Assembly (NCBI RefSeq): GCF_019145495.1
Contig: NZ_JAHSTU010000008.1
Coordinates: forward strand, 278,718 to 342,717
DNA from: Pseudomonas azerbaijanoccidentalis
GTDB taxonomy: Bacteria > Pseudomonadota > Gammaproteobacteria > Pseudomonadales > Pseudomonadaceae
Length of the DNA stretch: 64,000 nucleotides
Direction of reading: 5' to 3'
In this document: positions 63,075-64,000 of the stretch, piece by piece
How the letters are laid out: every line of letters starts with the position of its first letter
Numbering within the stretch: position 1 is the first letter of the stretch
Translations under genes and position numbers: made by a program
The notes under the pieces: model-generated
Database searches by the model: none
Told to the model about the DNA's origin: nothing
Seen by the model: only the letters and a program-made list of their open reading frames with translations

Positions 63075-63998
63075 ATGCATCCTCGATTTCAACGATTACT
63101 CGGTTCGAACGGTTTTTCCATCGGTCTGGAGTTGCCGCTGGACAATGATTGGTCCGGTGACGGCCAGCGCCTGCGAATAGCCGAAGGCAGGCCTTTTGGC
63201 GTACCCGATCTGAAGCAGCACGCTGCCATGGCGCGCCTGGCAGACAAGTCCGGTTTCCGTGCGCTATGGGTGCGCGATGTACCGGTGTATGACCCGCACT
63301 TCGGTGATGCCGCGCAGGTGTTCGAAACCTTTTCCTACCTGGGCTATCTGGCCGGCATTACCAACAACATCATGTTAGGAACTGCCGCGGTAGTGCTGCC
63401 GCTGCGTCAACCTTGGTTGACGCTCAAGTCGGCCAACAGTGTCGACGAGTTAAGTGATGGACGCCTGCTGTTGGGCGTTGCCAGTGGCGACCGCCCGATG
63501 GAATATCCGCTATTTGGCGTGGATTACGATCAGCGTGGTGAAATTTTCCGTGAGACCGTGGAACTGCTGCGCAGCCAAGGCGCGGGTCGTTTACCTGAAG
63601 GTGCACGCCTGCTTCCGGAACGCGATCCTTCAGCACCGTTGCTGGTTGCCGGCCTTGGCCAGCAATCTCCGGCGTGGATTGGCCAACACATGGATGGCTG
63701 GCTCGCCTACCCCGGCACACCGGATGAGCACCGTCGTCGGGTCGGGTTGTGGCGAGAGGTGGGTGGCAATAAACCTTACGTGAGTTTCGTTCACTTGGAC
63801 CTGGCGGCCAATCCCCATGCACCGATGCGGCGTGTTCGATTCGGTGGCATTTGCGGGAGGTTGGCGCTGATTGATGAACTTCAGGCCCTGCGCGACGCTG
63901 GTGTGCAGCACATCGGCTTGCATGTGCGACGCAGCGAACGACCAGTCGCAGAGATCATTGAGGAAATTGCAGAGTACGTACTCCCGAAGTTTCACTAA
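63075..63998 (+). CDS. Luciferase-like (LLM class) flavin oxidoreductase
   Basis: The 307-residue TIM-barrel protein has the LLM pattern AAMARLADKSGFRALWVRDVP near residue 50, GITNNIMLGTAAVVLPLRQPWLTLKSANSVDELSDGRLLLGVASGD around 100-140, and VAGLGQQSPAWIGQHMDGW near 195. Such enzymes use reduced flavin or F420-like cofactors to oxidise small molecules; the substrate is unknown. GGAG precedes the ATG at 63075. The open frame extends 77 codons upstream without family support. It ends 2 bases before the window edge. Confidence 0.88.
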   Translation: MHPRFQRLLGSNGFSIGLELPLDNDWSGDGQRLRIAEGRPFGVPDLKQHAAMARLADKSGFRALWVRDVPVYDPHFGDAAQVFETFSYLGYLAGITNNIMLGTAAVVLPLRQPWLTLKSANSVDELSDGRLLLGVASGDRPMEYPLFGVDYDQRGEIFRETVELLRSQGAGRLPEGARLLPERDPSAPLLVAGLGQQSPAWIGQHMDGWLAYPGTPDEHRRRVGLWREVGGNKPYVSFVHLDLAANPHAPMRRVRFGGICGRLALIDELQALRDAGVQHIGLHVRRSERPVAEIIEEIAEYVLPKFH

Positions 63999-64000
63999 AA

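Overview
The window is chromosomal DNA of a fluorescent-group Pseudomonas. The evidence is the block cmpX-sigX-oprF next to cobA and ppsA-ppsR (a Pseudomonas arrangement), codon use rich in G+C, and two dispersed families of paired REP elements (REPINs) typical of this group. About 56 protein genes are supported. No rRNA, tRNA, CRISPR array, prophage or insertion sequence was seen.

Layout. (1) 1-546: the N-terminal part of an InvF-type AraC regulator of a type III secretion system, cut by the left edge. (2) 770-6523: nitrate assimilation control and uptake, with nasS, nasT, an antitermination leader RNA behind a sigma-54 promoter, a NarK/NasA transporter, a PP2C phosphatase-kinase fusion and cobA. 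The nitrite and nitrate reductase genes often found inside this block are absent. (3) 6594-11112: envelope block oprF, sigX, cmpX, cfrX, zntB/cmaX and rraA, all leftward. (4) 11250-15705: hydrolase, ppsA, and divergent ppsR. (5) 15815-24431: the 2-methylcitrate (propionate) operon prpR-prpB-prpC-acnD-prpF-prpD, leftward. (6) 24730-27793: an aspartic protease, a 7TM inactive transglutaminase and an ATP-grasp ligase. (7) 27874-30821: pabB, thrH, cysH. (8) 31406-43416: accessory metabolism, including an NCS1 transporter with a racemase-family protein, LysR/SDR, an MFS carrier, a GH15 glucanase, isocyanide hydratase with its GlxA-type regulator, and an SRPBCC/phosphotransferase/small-ORF chain.

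(9) 43565-55795: a complete quinohemoprotein amine dehydrogenase system. It has three structural subunits, the radical-SAM crosslinking enzyme, the leader protease, the FAD hydroxylase and the ABC exporter needed to build the cysteine tryptophylquinone cofactor, plus an aldehyde dehydrogenase and a sigma-54 activator. Both divergent promoters in its control region resemble sigma-54 promoters, so the locus looks like one amine-inducible regulon that oxidises primary amines (phenylethylamine-like) to acids. (10) 56040-60918: acetylpolyamine deacetylase, M20 amidase and MHS transporter, with a divergent LysR gene. (11) 60931-63998: a stand-alone penicillin-binding protein 2 and a luciferase-like oxidoreductase.

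Several unit ends lie inside REPIN elements. Two proteins (CobA, ThrH) appear to take their C-terminal codons or stop codon from a REP. All assignments rest on reading the sequence and on recalled family knowledge; no database search was run.
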